NCBI GenBank assembly: GCA_050949885.1
Contig: JBMNGO010000007.1
Location: 1-64,000, forward strand
DNA length: 64,000 nucleotides
Direction: 5' to 3'
Origin: JBMNGO01 sp050949885
GTDB taxonomy: Bacteria > Bacillota > Syntrophomonadia > Syntrophomonadales > Syntrophomonadaceae
The notes under the pieces were generated by a model. The model saw only the letters and a program-made list of their open reading frames with translations, made no database searches and was not told where the DNA came from. A program made the position numbers and the translations under genes. Positions within the stretch are counted from its first letter, which is position 1; each line of letters begins with the position of its first letter. This document shows, piece by piece, positions 44,321-53,171 of this stretch.

Positions 44321-45106
44321 TTATTCTTCTTTTTTACTCCAATAACCCAGTTTTTCCGATATTTCCTGAGTACAGCATAATAGGCGTTTAATTATAAAAG
44401 GTATTTTTTCCTGGGTTAACCTGTAAAGGGGGACATATACAGCAACACTGCCCACAATACCTAAATAATCAAATATAGGTGCGGCTACCGCACCGGCATC
44501 ATAGGTTGTTTCTTCATAAGAAATGCAATAACCAGTTTGACGGATATCTGCCAACTGCTCAATCAACGTCTGCCGGTCAACTACAGTGTTTTTTGTCAAG
44601 CTGACCAGTGTTATATTTTCCAGCATGGAATTAAGATAGTCTTCGCCTAAATAAGCTAGTATTACTTTTTTGGAAGCTCCAGCGTAAAGAGGGGCAGCCA
44701 TACGAAATCTGGAAACGACAGTTTGCGGGCTTTCAATACTATCGATGCAAATAGCCTGATAATAGGGCAGATCGGGGATTAACAAGTAAACTGATTCCCC
44801 CAGTTCTTTAGACAAGTTGGCCAAGAATGGATGAGCAACTGAACGAACTCCCAGGTGTTGTTGAGCAATATGACCCAGCCTGATCAACTGAAAACCCAAT
44901 GAATACATCTTACTTTTTTCATTACGTTTGACAAAGCCAAAGTGTTCCAGGGTTTTTAGGGATTTTAATGCCACCTGTTTGGAAGTATTGAGCTGGTGAC
45001 TGATCTCGGTTAATGAGTATTCCTTTTTCTGTTCGCTAAATAAAGTTAGTATCTGTAAAGTGCGTTCAGCAGATTGAAGTAATTGTGTTTTTTTGTCTTT
45101 TTCCAT
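44321..45106 (-). CDS. IclR family transcriptional regulator
   Basis: A 261-residue IclR regulator. Winged helix about 8-70 (YSLTEISHQLNTSKQVALKS), effector domain about 85-255 with GASKKVILAYLG and SYEETTYDAGAVAAPIFDY. It diverges from the acyl-CoA dehydrogenase operon and likely binds in the intervening 500 bp. ATG 45106 is chosen; a TTG at 45115 is also possible. It is clearly paralogous to the IclR gene at the right edge (shared GESV, ESPQTV, GASKKVILAYL, ISE-K). Confidence 0.92.
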   Translation of the reverse strand: MEKDKKTQLLQSAERTLQILTLFSEQKKEYSLTEISHQLNTSKQVALKSLKTLEHFGFVKRNEKSKMYSLGFQLIRLGHIAQQHLGVRSVAHPFLANLSKELGESVYLLIPDLPYYQAICIDSIESPQTVVSRFRMAAPLYAGASKKVILAYLGEDYLNSMLENITLVSLTKNTVVDRQTLIEQLADIRQTGYCISYEETTYDAGAVAAPIFDYLGIVGSVAVYVPLYRLTQEKIPFIIKRLLCCTQEISEKLGYWSKKEE

Positions 45107-45255
45107 TTTTGCCAAAATCCCTTCCCAACAAATTAATATTTTAACCGCCTATATCAGCCATAAAATTTTAAATAACCTTATAAAAAAGTTTGTCATAAAA
45201 AAGAAGGATTTTTAAAAAATAAGCAGAAGTGATTGTTAAACATATATAACTAGTA

Positions 45256-45294
45256 TTAACATATGGTTAACTGCCTTGATAATACCACTATAAT
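45256..45294 (+). promoter_or_regulatory. candidate promoter with overlapping IclR-type operator
   Basis: TATAAT (45289-45294) lies 17 bp after GTTAAC (45266-45271), a weak -35. The inverted repeat TTAAC-atatg-GTTAA (45256-45270) overlaps that -35. TTGTTTAAACAA, a perfect 12-bp dyad, lies downstream at 45351-45362. A regulator bound here could control the rightward operon. Confidence 0.5.
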
Positions 45295-45436
45295 AATGTT
45301 TTGTGAATACCTATTTTAGATGCCTTAAATGAACCGATTTAATAAAAATTTTGTTTAAACAATAGAAAAAAAAAACGGCATTATATAGTCATTAGCGCAA
45401 TACAAAATAGTGTAGGACATGTCTTGCAATCTCATG

Positions 45437-45599
45437 GAGAGCCTTTGAGCTCCGTTGAAAATATCGCAAACAATATTTGAGAGCCTTTGAGCCCCATCTT
45501 TAAAAACGATGGGGTTTTTTTAGATGCCGTGTAAAAAAGAGAGCCTTACGAGCCCCCTTAAATTATGAAAGGTGTTGCTGGTATAAGACTAAAAGGGGG
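45437..45599 (+). promoter_or_regulatory. leader with three copies of a GAGAGCCTT-GAGC motif, possible attenuator
   Basis: Copies are gagagcctttgagctcc (45437-45453), gagagcctttgagcccc (45479-45495) and gagagccttacgagcccc (45539-45556). The end of copy 2 forms the left arm of an intrinsic terminator (45492-45514). The end of copy 3, CCCCCTT (45553-45559), is perfectly complementary to the Shine-Dalgarno AAGGGGG (45593-45599) of the next gene. The leader therefore has a transcription stop and a possible translation block, each tied to a copy of the motif. I know no riboswitch with this pattern. Confidence 0.6.
45492..45521 (+). terminator. intrinsic terminator inside the leader
   Basis: CCCCATC and GATGGGG form a 7-bp perfect stem followed by seven T, 86 bp upstream of the acyl-CoA dehydrogenase start. 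Its place within the leader suggests attenuation. Confidence 0.85.
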
Positions 45600-45606
45600 T
45601 CTTATT

Positions 45607-46752
45607 ATGATTTTGGAATTGAATGAAGAACAAAAAATGATTAAGAAAATGGTCAGGGATTATTGTGAAAAGGAGATAGCTCCATATGTTGATGAATGGG
45701 AAGAAAAAGGTATTTTTTCCCGAGAGAATTTTAACAAACTGGCTGAATTAGGTATGGCCGGGATCTATGTAAAACCAGAAAATGGCGGAAGCGGTCTAAG
45801 TGTCTTCGATGGCGCATTGATTATTGAAGAAATGGGCAGGGTAATGCGCGGTATGAACTACCTGGCAGTGCATAATATGGTGGCCCGGACCATAGATAAC
45901 TACGGTACTCCTGATCAAATTGAAAGGTTTGTCAGGCCGTTGGCGGCAGGAGAAAAAATGGCATCAATTTGTATAACCGAGCCTCATGCAGGTTCTGATG
46001 TTGGTGCCATGAGGACCTTTGCGCGGCGGGAAGGGGATTATTATATTTTAAATGGTTCCAAGGTTTTTATTACTGGAGCAGGCCAATCGGAAATATATGA
46101 AGTCTTATGCAAAACGGATAAAAACGCTTCCAATCCCTATGCAGGAATGAGTATGCTGATAGTGGAAAAAGGTATGCCCGGCTTTACCATAGCTTCTCCC
46201 GAGAAAAAGCTGGGTCTCCACTCGGTACCGGTATGCCAGCTCTTCTTTGAGGATGTCAAAGTTCCGGTGGAAAATCTTATTGGGACTGAAAACCGAGGAT
46301 TCTATCAATTTGCGGATGGGATTAATGTGGGCCGGATAAACGTAGCGGCCGAGGCGGTTGGCGGGGCTCAGGCCTCACTGGAGGCTGCTGTTGCTTATGC
46401 CCAACAGAGAGAGGCTTTTGGCAAACCCATAATTGAATATGGTGCTATTCAAGGTCTTATTGCCAATATGGCCATTAATGTAGAAGCTGCCAGGCTCCTC
46501 ACTTATCAAGCCGCCTATCTGGTTGATAAAGGAGTCCGGGCCGTAAAACAATGCTCCATCGCCAAGAAGTTTGCCACTGATATTTCCTTCCAGGCTGCTG
46601 CTGATGCTATTCAAGTTCATGGAGGTTATGGCTATTTGAAAGATTACAAGGTTGAGCGTTACCTGCGTGAGGCTAAACGGGGACAGATAGTGGAAGGAAC
46701 CAACCAGATCCAGGACCGTATGATAATAAACGAATTATTGCGGGAAATGTAG
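45607..46752 (+). CDS. acyl-CoA dehydrogenase
   Basis: A 381-residue FAD-dependent acyl-CoA dehydrogenase that introduces the alpha-beta double bond, passing electrons to ETF. CITEPHAGSDVGAMRT (about 121-136) and FITGAGQSE are the middle-domain signatures; the C-terminus has the IQVHGGYGYLKDY and EGTNQIQDR motifs, with the Glu of GYLKDYKVERYLREA-type ending. ATG 45607 follows gggggt; the longer frame from 45565 has no RBS. First gene of an operon with a carboxyltransferase and a cupin, controlled by the motif leader and probably the divergent IclR. Confidence 0.93.
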   Translation: MILELNEEQKMIKKMVRDYCEKEIAPYVDEWEEKGIFSRENFNKLAELGMAGIYVKPENGGSGLSVFDGALIIEEMGRVMRGMNYLAVHNMVARTIDNYGTPDQIERFVRPLAAGEKMASICITEPHAGSDVGAMRTFARREGDYYILNGSKVFITGAGQSEIYEVLCKTDKNASNPYAGMSMLIVEKGMPGFTIASPEKKLGLHSVPVCQLFFEDVKVPVENLIGTENRGFYQFADGINVGRINVAAEAVGGAQASLEAAVAYAQQREAFGKPIIEYGAIQGLIANMAINVEAARLLTYQAAYLVDKGVRAVKQCSIAKKFATDISFQAAADAIQVHGGYGYLKDYKVERYLREAKRGQIVEGTNQIQDRMIINELLREM

Positions 46753-46804
46753 GTTCGACCTAAATTTTGAAGAAAAGGCGAAAAACTTTGAAGGGGGGAA
46801 GCTT

Positions 46805-48373
46805 ATGGCCAGCCGCAGCGACATAGAAAAAGTAATGGAAGCCAAAATTGAAGAGTTGAATGCCAGAAAGGCCAGCATTATAAATTATGCCAGTGAAAAG
46901 CAGCTGGAAGAGCGATTTAGAAAACATCGAATGACAGCCCGGCAGAGGATAGAAACCCTGCTTGACCCCGGTACCTTTAATGAGCTGGATATTTTTGTCA
47001 CCCATCATTGCACCAACTTTGGCATGGATAAAAGAAATATACCTGCCGAAGGGGTAATTTCAGGTTTCGGAAAAATTGATGGGCGGCAGGTATTCGTATA
47101 TTCCCAGGATTTTATGGCCCTGGGGGGCAGTTTTGGTGAAATGCATGGCAATAAGATATTGAAGGTAATGCAGCGGGCATTGGAAGCAGGGGCTCCGGTT
47201 ATAGGATTATTAGAATCAGGTGGGCTTAGGCTCCACGAAGTAATGGGCCCTATGGTAAAATTCGGCGAACTGTTCCATGCCAACACAGTTGCTTCCGGGG
47301 TTATACCACAGATATCAGCAATTTTAGGAAGTGTAGCAGGGGGGCAGGCTTATTCTCCGGGCTTGACTGACTTCATAATAATGACCCAGGATAGTGCCAT
47401 GTATATTGCCGGACCTTCTTTTGTGGAGACCCAGCTCCATTACAAGGTCACGGAAGAGGAACTGGGAGGAGCAGCCATGCATGCCAGATACAGCGGTGTG
47501 GCCGACATTGTTACTCCTGATGAAGAGACTTGTTTAACAACTATTAAAGAGCTGCTATCCTATTTGCCTTCTTCCAACCGGGAGAAGCCGCCCTACAATC
47601 CTTATGAGGACACCGGGTATGAACCTGATCCTGGGTTCTATCTGGGAGCTGCTAATTCGCGCAAACCTTTTGATATGCACAAAATCATCTATGCCATAGT
47701 TGATAATGGCCAATTCTTCAGAATAAAGGATAAATATGCCAGAAGCATGATAACAGGTTTTGCACGTATTAACGGCCATTCTATAGGTATTGTTGCCAAT
47801 CAGTCATTGTTTCTGAGCGGGTCTATTGATTGCCGGGCATCAGAAAAGGCAGCACGTTTCGTGAGATTCTGTGATTCCTTTAATATTCCCATTATAACCT
47901 TACAGGATAGTCCTGCCTATCTTATCGGCAAAGATGAAGAACGCAACGGCATAATAACCCGGGGAGCTAAATTGCTCCACGCTTACTCGGAGGCAACGGT
48001 TCCCATGATTACTATTATGGTAAGGAATGCTTACGCCGGAGCCCAAATTGCCATGGGAAGCAAAATGATGGGGGCTGACTATGTTTATGCCTGGCCAACG
48101 GCTGAAATTGCCAGTGTGGGTGCTGACACGGCGGCCAGCATTATATTCCGCAAGGAAATTTTAGAGGCCGAAGATCCGGAAAAGGCCAAGAATGACCGTA
48201 TTGAAGAATATACCCGCCGCTTTCTTAACCCCTATTATGCGGCATCACGGCAGGATATTGATGATGTAATCCATCCCGGGGATACCAGGCAGATAATAAT
48301 CGCTGCTTTGGAAGCTTGTCAAAATAAGCAGGTATTGCGGCCATGGAAGAAGCACAGCAATATACCTCTGTAG
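46805..48373 (+). CDS. acyl-CoA carboxylase/decarboxylase carboxyltransferase subunit
   Basis: A 522-residue carboxyltransferase of the propionyl-/methylcrotonyl-CoA carboxylase beta type, with two crotonase-fold halves. TARQRIETLLDPGTFNELD (about 45-63) and the first oxyanion region LLESGGLRLHEVMG (about 139-152), GSVAGGQAYSPGL, and the second half with NAYAGAQIAMGSKMMGADYV and WPTAEIASVGAD are seen. No biotin carboxylase or carrier genes are next to it, so it may serve a decarboxylase (glutaconyl-/methylmalonyl-CoA type) or use subunits encoded elsewhere. RBS aagggggg. Confidence 0.9.
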   Translation: MASRSDIEKVMEAKIEELNARKASIINYASEKQLEERFRKHRMTARQRIETLLDPGTFNELDIFVTHHCTNFGMDKRNIPAEGVISGFGKIDGRQVFVYSQDFMALGGSFGEMHGNKILKVMQRALEAGAPVIGLLESGGLRLHEVMGPMVKFGELFHANTVASGVIPQISAILGSVAGGQAYSPGLTDFIIMTQDSAMYIAGPSFVETQLHYKVTEEELGGAAMHARYSGVADIVTPDEETCLTTIKELLSYLPSSNREKPPYNPYEDTGYEPDPGFYLGAANSRKPFDMHKIIYAIVDNGQFFRIKDKYARSMITGFARINGHSIGIVANQSLFLSGSIDCRASEKAARFVRFCDSFNIPIITLQDSPAYLIGKDEERNGIITRGAKLLHAYSEATVPMITIMVRNAYAGAQIAMGSKMMGADYVYAWPTAEIASVGADTAASIIFRKEILEAEDPEKAKNDRIEEYTRRFLNPYYAASRQDIDDVIHPGDTRQIIIAALEACQNKQVLRPWKKHSNIPL

Positions 48374-48479
48374 AGCTAAAGTTGTAAACAATGGGCTAAT
48401 AGTTAAAAATAACAAGAACTGGAATAAGGCGGAAATAATGTGATAAGCTTAGTTTAAAGAATTAAAAGGAGGGAGAACG

Positions 48480-48839
48480 ATGGATTATAAGAAGATGTTT
48501 GTAAGGCCGGAGGAACTGCAAGGATATGAACCCCCCGGACATAGTGGAACGGTAAATTACAGGTTAATAGGCGAAGATGTAGTGGGTGCTAAAAAATTTG
48601 AAGTAGTGCTGGGCAAACTGAGTGTGGGTGGTGCTGCTCACCGCCACAGCCATCCTGATCTGGAACATGGTTATTATCTTTTAAAAGGTAAGTGCATAAT
48701 TGAAGTAGGCGGGGAAAGCCAGGAAATACAGCCGGGAATGGCAGTATTTGTACCTCAGGGAGTAGAGCATGAATTAACCGTTTTAGAACCTGTTGAAGTA
48801 TTAGTATTCTATGCACCGCCCCTCTATAAGAAAGAATAA
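48480..48839 (+). CDS. cupin domain protein
   Basis: A 119-residue single cupin. The first metal motif is HRHSHPDLEHGYYLLKG (about 58-74; HxH plus Glu/His) and the second is PGMAVFVPQGVEHEL (about 85-99). Cytosolic. RBS aaggaggga. It is 106 bp behind the carboxyltransferase and probably the last gene of that operon. Enzyme or sensor roles are both possible. Confidence 0.88.
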   Translation: MDYKKMFVRPEELQGYEPPGHSGTVNYRLIGEDVVGAKKFEVVLGKLSVGGAAHRHSHPDLEHGYYLLKGKCIIEVGGESQEIQPGMAVFVPQGVEHELTVLEPVEVLVFYAPPLYKKE

Positions 48840-48908
48840 ATAAAACCCCCTTTTATAAAAACCCTAAAGCTTGTTATAGAACGGCAAAATCCTATTCCTT
48901 TTCCCTTT

Positions 48909-48938
48909 AACCCTTATTTTTCAGGATAAGGGTTATTT
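48909..48938 (+). terminator. terminator after the cupin gene
   Basis: aacccttat (48909-48917) and ataagggtt (48926-48934) form a 9-bp perfect stem followed by atttc, about 70 bp after the stop. Confidence 0.65.
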
Positions 48939-49039
48939 CTTTGCTTGTTTAAAAATTAGAGTCATATTAGCAGTCAATAAGTAAATAATAAGCTTTGTGG
49001 CGGATATAATTTTACTGCAGTCGTAAAGGGGGTGAATAG

Positions 49040-49546
49040 GTGAAAAAAAAGGTAATTGGAGTCTTTCCCAATGAACGGGTGGCTGAAGATACGGTCTCTG
49101 AGCTGCGCCATAAGGGATTCGACGGTGATATTTCTCTTTTAAAACCGGAACGCAAGAATCCCAAAGATGGTTCGGAGAACTTTCTGGCCGATGAAACCAT
49201 CAATGGAGATTACCACCCCATGGGTGGCGGCAATACTGTGATGGGAAGCAGTATTGGAGCTTTAGCTGGCCTGTTAGTTGGCGCGGGAGCCGTTTTGGTG
49301 CCAGGAGTGGGACCGATTCTGGCTGTTGGCCCCATCTCAGGGATATTGGCCGGAGCTCTTACCGGCGGATTGGCCGGAGCCTTGATGGATTACGGCATTC
49401 CCGAGGAGCGCAGCCGATTTTACGAGGGACAGGTACAGGCAGGGAAAACTCTTGTTATTCTGCAGACGGAAGAAGAACGCATTAATGAAGCTGCGGATAT
49501 ATTGAAAAACAAAGGTGCTGAAGATGTAGAAGTTCATGGCTCTTAG
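49040..49546 (+). CDS. glycine-zipper general-stress-type protein (YflT-like)
   Basis: A 168-residue protein. The N-terminal domain (about 1-45) resembles the general stress protein 17M/YflT fold (VIGVFPNERVAEDTVSELRH). The middle (about 68-120) is a Gly/Ala-rich hydrophobic hairpin with glycine-zipper spacing (GSSIGALAGLLVGAGA). The C-terminal part (about 125-168) repeats the ferredoxin-like pattern. GTG start after aagggggtg. Such proteins are envelope- or stress-linked in Firmicutes; the activity is unknown. Confidence 0.78.
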   Translation: MKKKVIGVFPNERVAEDTVSELRHKGFDGDISLLKPERKNPKDGSENFLADETINGDYHPMGGGNTVMGSSIGALAGLLVGAGAVLVPGVGPILAVGPISGILAGALTGGLAGALMDYGIPEERSRFYEGQVQAGKTLVILQTEEERINEAADILKNKGAEDVEVHGS

Positions 49547-49651
49547 CGGCAAGAACAGAAGGTTGTTTAACCCTCCTCCTTATATACAAAAATATGCTAA
49601 GATAAAAATCCCCAATCTTTCTCATAGGTGCAGTTTTATGACGGAAGTAAA

Positions 49652-49686
49652 ACCCGCTAGCCCTTGAAGGGCTAACGGGTGTTTTT
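49652..49686 (+). terminator. intrinsic terminator
   Basis: acccgctagccctt and aagggctaacgggt form a long stem with one internal mismatch, followed by gtttttt. Confidence 0.85.
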
Positions 49687-49795
49687 TGCGGATTGGGCTG
49701 TAAAACTCAGGCAAAAAAGTGGCGGGGTATAATAATGTTTAAACCAAGATAAAAGGTTTTTGTTATAATAGGGGGTATTAAGGAGGAGAGACCAA

Positions 49796-50434
49796 ATGAT
49801 TCTGGGGATAGATATTGATAATACCATTACTGATACCAGGGAGCTAATTATTGAATACGGCCTTAAATATATAAATGAAAACAATCTCCCCCATCCCGAT
49901 TACTCGTCAGGATATTTGATTGAGGAAGTATTTGGCTGGGATCAGCCAACCGTTGACCGATTTTTGGAACAATACCTGGTTGATATCTACGATAATGTGA
50001 AGCCCAAAAAAGACGCCTTGGAAGTATTACGAGAACTTAAGAAAGACCACCGCCTGGTACTGATAACCTCAAGAAACCGGAATCACCCATTTATCAGGGA
50101 ATGTACCTTGAAGTGGTTAATAAACAATAATATTGAATATTCCGCCCTGGTAATGAACCCCACCCAAAATTTGCATCATTTTAGTAAGCTGGCATCTTGC
50201 CGTGAGCACCAAATCGACATTATGATTGATGACCATCACGACCTTTGCTTGGAAATAGCTCAGGAGATTCCGGTGATAATGTTTGATCAGGTATACAATC
50301 GCCATGTTAATGCCCCTAATATTACCAGGGTAAAAAGCTGGCTGGAAATCAAAAGGATAATTGACCGCTGGACTCAAAACCGGAGGTCAGGGATCAAATC
50401 CCGGACTTGGGAAATCAAATCCCGGCATGGATAA
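49796..50434 (+). CDS. HAD-family 5'(3')-deoxyribonucleotidase-like protein
   Basis: A 212-residue HAD phosphatase of the NT5C/YqfW type. The nucleophile motif is DIDNTITDTR (about 6-15), motif II is LITSRN (about 88-93) and motif IV is DIMIDDHHDL (about 141-150). A helical cap lies between motifs I and II. RBS aaggaggag. The last 15 residues are basic and contain an imperfect repeat (SGIKSRTWEIKSR). Substrate is inferred from the family. Confidence 0.85.
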   Translation: MILGIDIDNTITDTRELIIEYGLKYINENNLPHPDYSSGYLIEEVFGWDQPTVDRFLEQYLVDIYDNVKPKKDALEVLRELKKDHRLVLITSRNRNHPFIRECTLKWLINNNIEYSALVMNPTQNLHHFSKLASCREHQIDIMIDDHHDLCLEIAQEIPVIMFDQVYNRHVNAPNITRVKSWLEIKRIIDRWTQNRRSGIKSRTWEIKSRHG

Positions 50435-50545
50435 AGAGGCTTCCGGATCTTAAGCCTCGTTTTCCCTGAATAAGACCGGACTCCAAGGCTTTGGTTACCG
50501 GTCCGGTACTTTTTATAATTCACATGGATAGGAAGATTATGGCAA

Positions 50546-51196
50546 ATGGTAGGCGCTGCTATCTGGACGACTTCTTTTTTTATTGGCCTGTCGGGTGCAA
50601 TGATGCCTGGTCCTCTTTTGACTGCCACCATAGCCGAAAGTGCCCGGCGGGGATTTAGGGCAGGTCCTTTAATTGTATTGGGGCACGGGATATTGGAACT
50701 GGCCCTGGTAGTAGCCCTGGTACTGGGTTTTTCAGCAGTCTTAACCAGCCCCGGGACCATGCTTTTTATATCCCTCCTGGGCGGCGGATTTCTCATTTTC
50801 CTGGGGGCAACCATGGTTCGGGATTCTCTGGCCGGCAAATTATCCATTGACTACTCTCTTGGTGACCACCAACCCCGTTTGCACCCGATAGTCACCGGGG
50901 TTACCATCAGCCTGGCCAATCCTTACTGGTCTCTTTGGTGGGCTACAGTTGGACTGAATTATTTAAACATTTGCCTGCAACAAGGTTTTGGGGGAATTGC
51001 GCTCTTTTTTTCCGGCCACATAGTTGCTGATCTTTTCTGGTATTCATTAGTAGCGGCAGCGGTAGCCAGCGGCAGAAGTATAATGAAACCGCAGATTTAC
51101 AAAATCATCATTATGCTTTGCGGAATATTCCTGGTAGTATTGGGCGGGTATTTTATGATTGGTGCCTCAGGGATGGGGTATCCTACATCAAGCTAG
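50546..51196 (+). CDS. LysE family transporter
   Basis: A 216-residue LysE/RhtB-type exporter with six membrane segments, for amino acids or related solutes. The conserved GLSGAMMPGPLLTATIAES (about 14-32) and GLGGGFLIFLGATM-like second helix match the family, and SLANPYWSLWW (about 131-141) is the second-half signature. RBS is weak (ggaagat). Substrate unknown. Confidence 0.9.
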   Translation: MVGAAIWTTSFFIGLSGAMMPGPLLTATIAESARRGFRAGPLIVLGHGILELALVVALVLGFSAVLTSPGTMLFISLLGGGFLIFLGATMVRDSLAGKLSIDYSLGDHQPRLHPIVTGVTISLANPYWSLWWATVGLNYLNICLQQGFGGIALFFSGHIVADLFWYSLVAAAVASGRSIMKPQIYKIIIMLCGIFLVVLGGYFMIGASGMGYPTSS

Positions 51197-51258
51197 CAGC
51201 CCTTAAATAAAAAAGCTCCTGTAAAGGAGCCTAGTTCATTCATAATCCTTAGATAATT

Positions 51259-51864
51259 TTAGATAATATGAGTTCGTATATTATGGTTCCGGGATGAATA
51301 TTCCTCAATACAAATATTGCTACCATCAAAATAGGCAATTTCCGGACAATCCTTGGGCACGTAATCAACCGGGCACCTGGAAACCCAATCGGCAATCCTT
51401 ATCTGTCCGGGGGCAAAATAAAGGGCAAATACGATACTCCTGTAGTCGCCATAACAACCGGCATGGGCTATTCCCTTTAATTTACCTAATACAATAACAT
51501 CCTGAGCAGCTATGATTTCCGCACTTTCATGAACATCGCCCCATATAATAATTGAACCATCCGAACGAACTTTTTGACCGCTGCGGATATTCTTATAAAC
51601 AACCGTATTGGAGGTTCGTTCTTCCTTATTATCAACATTATTGAGAACCAGTCCCTGTTTTAGGCACATCATTTGCAGTGCAGCCATTTCTTCATGGGTC
51701 AGGCCTTTTAACCCGGGGCCTTTAAACGATACGCTGATTCCCTGAAAAATTTGAGGGTTACGGTTAAAAGCAGTATTTAGAAATTCCACATAATCATCGA
51801 ATTTACCGGGTTGAAAGACAAAAACCAGGTTTTTGTTGAAGCCTTTAATATTTATTAGTGCCAA
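51259..51864 (-). CDS. minC: septum site-determining protein MinC
   Basis: Inhibitor of FtsZ assembly (201 residues). N-terminal domain about 1-95 (INIKGFNKNLVFVF); C-terminal right-handed beta-helix about 100-175 with GSIIIWGDVHESAEIIAAQD and VLGKLKGIAHAGCYGD. The TTG start follows caggtaggt. It ends the operon minD-minE-minC, 8 bp after minE. This order differs from the common minC-minD-minE. Slightly shorter than typical (about 220-230). Confidence 0.94.
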   Translation of the reverse strand: MALINIKGFNKNLVFVFQPGKFDDYVEFLNTAFNRNPQIFQGISVSFKGPGLKGLTHEEMAALQMMCLKQGLVLNNVDNKEERTSNTVVYKNIRSGQKVRSDGSIIIWGDVHESAEIIAAQDVIVLGKLKGIAHAGCYGDYRSIVFALYFAPGQIRIADWVSRCPVDYVPKDCPEIAYFDGSNICIEEYSSRNHNIRTHII

Positions 51865-51871
51865 TTATTAC

Positions 51872-52114
51872 CTACCTGCCTTTTAAAGGAATATTAATAT
51901 CCAGGGCGGGGCGTCTGCCATCACTGATAATAGTGACTTCTGGTTTGCCGGATACTTCTAGATGCTTGGAGATTACTTTAATTACTTCCTCTTTTAGATT
52001 ATCCATTTGCGCTGAAGAGGTGTTCAGACGGTCATGGACCAGTACATCTTTCAAGCGTTCATTGGCCCGGTTCCTGGGGTTTTTTGCGTCGAATCTTTTT
52101 AAAAAATTAAGCAT
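51872..52114 (-). CDS. minE: cell division topological specificity factor MinE
   Basis: An 80-residue MinE. The N-terminal membrane-binding helix (MLNFLKRF) is followed by the MinD-contacting segment NERLKDVLVHDR (about 18-29) and the C-terminal topological domain ending LDINIPLK. It drives MinD ATP hydrolysis so that MinCD stays at the poles. It lies 15 bp after minD. Presence of MinE implies an oscillating Min system rather than DivIVA/MinJ control alone. Confidence 0.95.
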   Translation of the reverse strand: MLNFLKRFDAKNPRNRANERLKDVLVHDRLNTSSAQMDNLKEEVIKVISKHLEVSGKPEVTIISDGRRPALDINIPLKGR

Positions 52115-52129
52115 TTTTCTACCCCTTTC

Positions 52130-52948
52130 TTAACGGCCGGCAAAAAGGCGTCCTAAATCCTTTAGCTTGTTCAACCATGAGGTATCTTCATAGTCAGGTA
52201 TTTCCACCTTTTCTCCTAGAATACGACGTGAAATATTCCTAAAAGCGGTAGCAGCCGATGACCGGCGATCAAGAACTATTGGTTCTCCTTTGTTAGTTGA
52301 AATAACCACATTTTTGTCTTCTGGGACAACTCCTAGGAGGTCTATACAGAGGTGGTCCAATAGATCCTCAATGCTCAGCATATTTCCGGATCTTACCATT
52401 TCCGGTCTTAATCGGTTTATTACCAGTTTAATATCCTTAAACTGTGCTGATTCCAACATACCGATAATTCGATCAGCATCTCGAACCGCGGAAATATCAG
52501 GATTAGTTACTACAATGGCACTATCTGCTGCTGCAATAGCATTTTTAAATCCCTGCTCTATCCCTGCCGGGCAATCAATAAAAACAAAGTCAAACTGGGA
52601 TCTCAGTTCATTGCAAAGATCGATAACCTGCTCCGGGGTTATCTCGTCTTTACTACGAGTCTGTGCAGCAGGTAGCATGTACAATTCCGGAAAGCGCTTG
52701 TCTTTAACCAAGGCCTGTCTCAAAGTACATTCCTTTTCTATTACTGCCACAATATCATAAATTACCCGGTTTTCCAAACCCAGGACTAAATCCAGCTTTT
52801 TCAAGCCAATATCCAGATCAAGTACTGCTACCTTATAGTCTTTTTCTGCCAGGGCGCAGGCTACATTGGCGAGAGTGGTAGTTTTGCCAACTCCGCCTTT
52901 ACCAGAGGTAACAACTATTACCTGACATTCTTTGCTATTTTCTTCCAT
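52130..52948 (-). CDS. minD: septum site-determining ATPase MinD
   Basis: A 272-residue ParA/MinD-type ATPase that binds membrane when ATP-bound and recruits MinC. The deviant Walker A is GKGGVGKTT (about 14-22), switch I DLDIGLKKLDL and Walker B FVFIDCPAGIE (about 115-125) are present. The C-terminal amphipathic targeting helix is LNKLKDLGRLF. I choose ATG 52948 after gagggggatc over TTG 52954. First gene of the min operon. Confidence 0.96.
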   Translation of the reverse strand: MEENSKECQVIVVTSGKGGVGKTTTLANVACALAEKDYKVAVLDLDIGLKKLDLVLGLENRVIYDIVAVIEKECTLRQALVKDKRFPELYMLPAAQTRSKDEITPEQVIDLCNELRSQFDFVFIDCPAGIEQGFKNAIAAADSAIVVTNPDISAVRDADRIIGMLESAQFKDIKLVINRLRPEMVRSGNMLSIEDLLDHLCIDLLGVVPEDKNVVISTNKGEPIVLDRRSSAATAFRNISRRILGEKVEIPDYEDTSWLNKLKDLGRLFAGR

Positions 52949-53171
52949 CACCAAAGATCCCCCTCAACAATTTATATGAATCCAGTTTTATTCCTTTAGA
53001 CAGAAGTTGACATCTATTTAATTTTAAAGCAAAATTTGGTCAGGTTAAACTCCTAATTGCGGAAAAAAACGATTTGGAAGGAAAAAAGGGACGAGAGTCC
53101 TAACAAAAAGTTTCTGAGGTAGCTTTTTATTTCTAATAACAAATATTATGAAACACGAGGTGTTATGTTCA

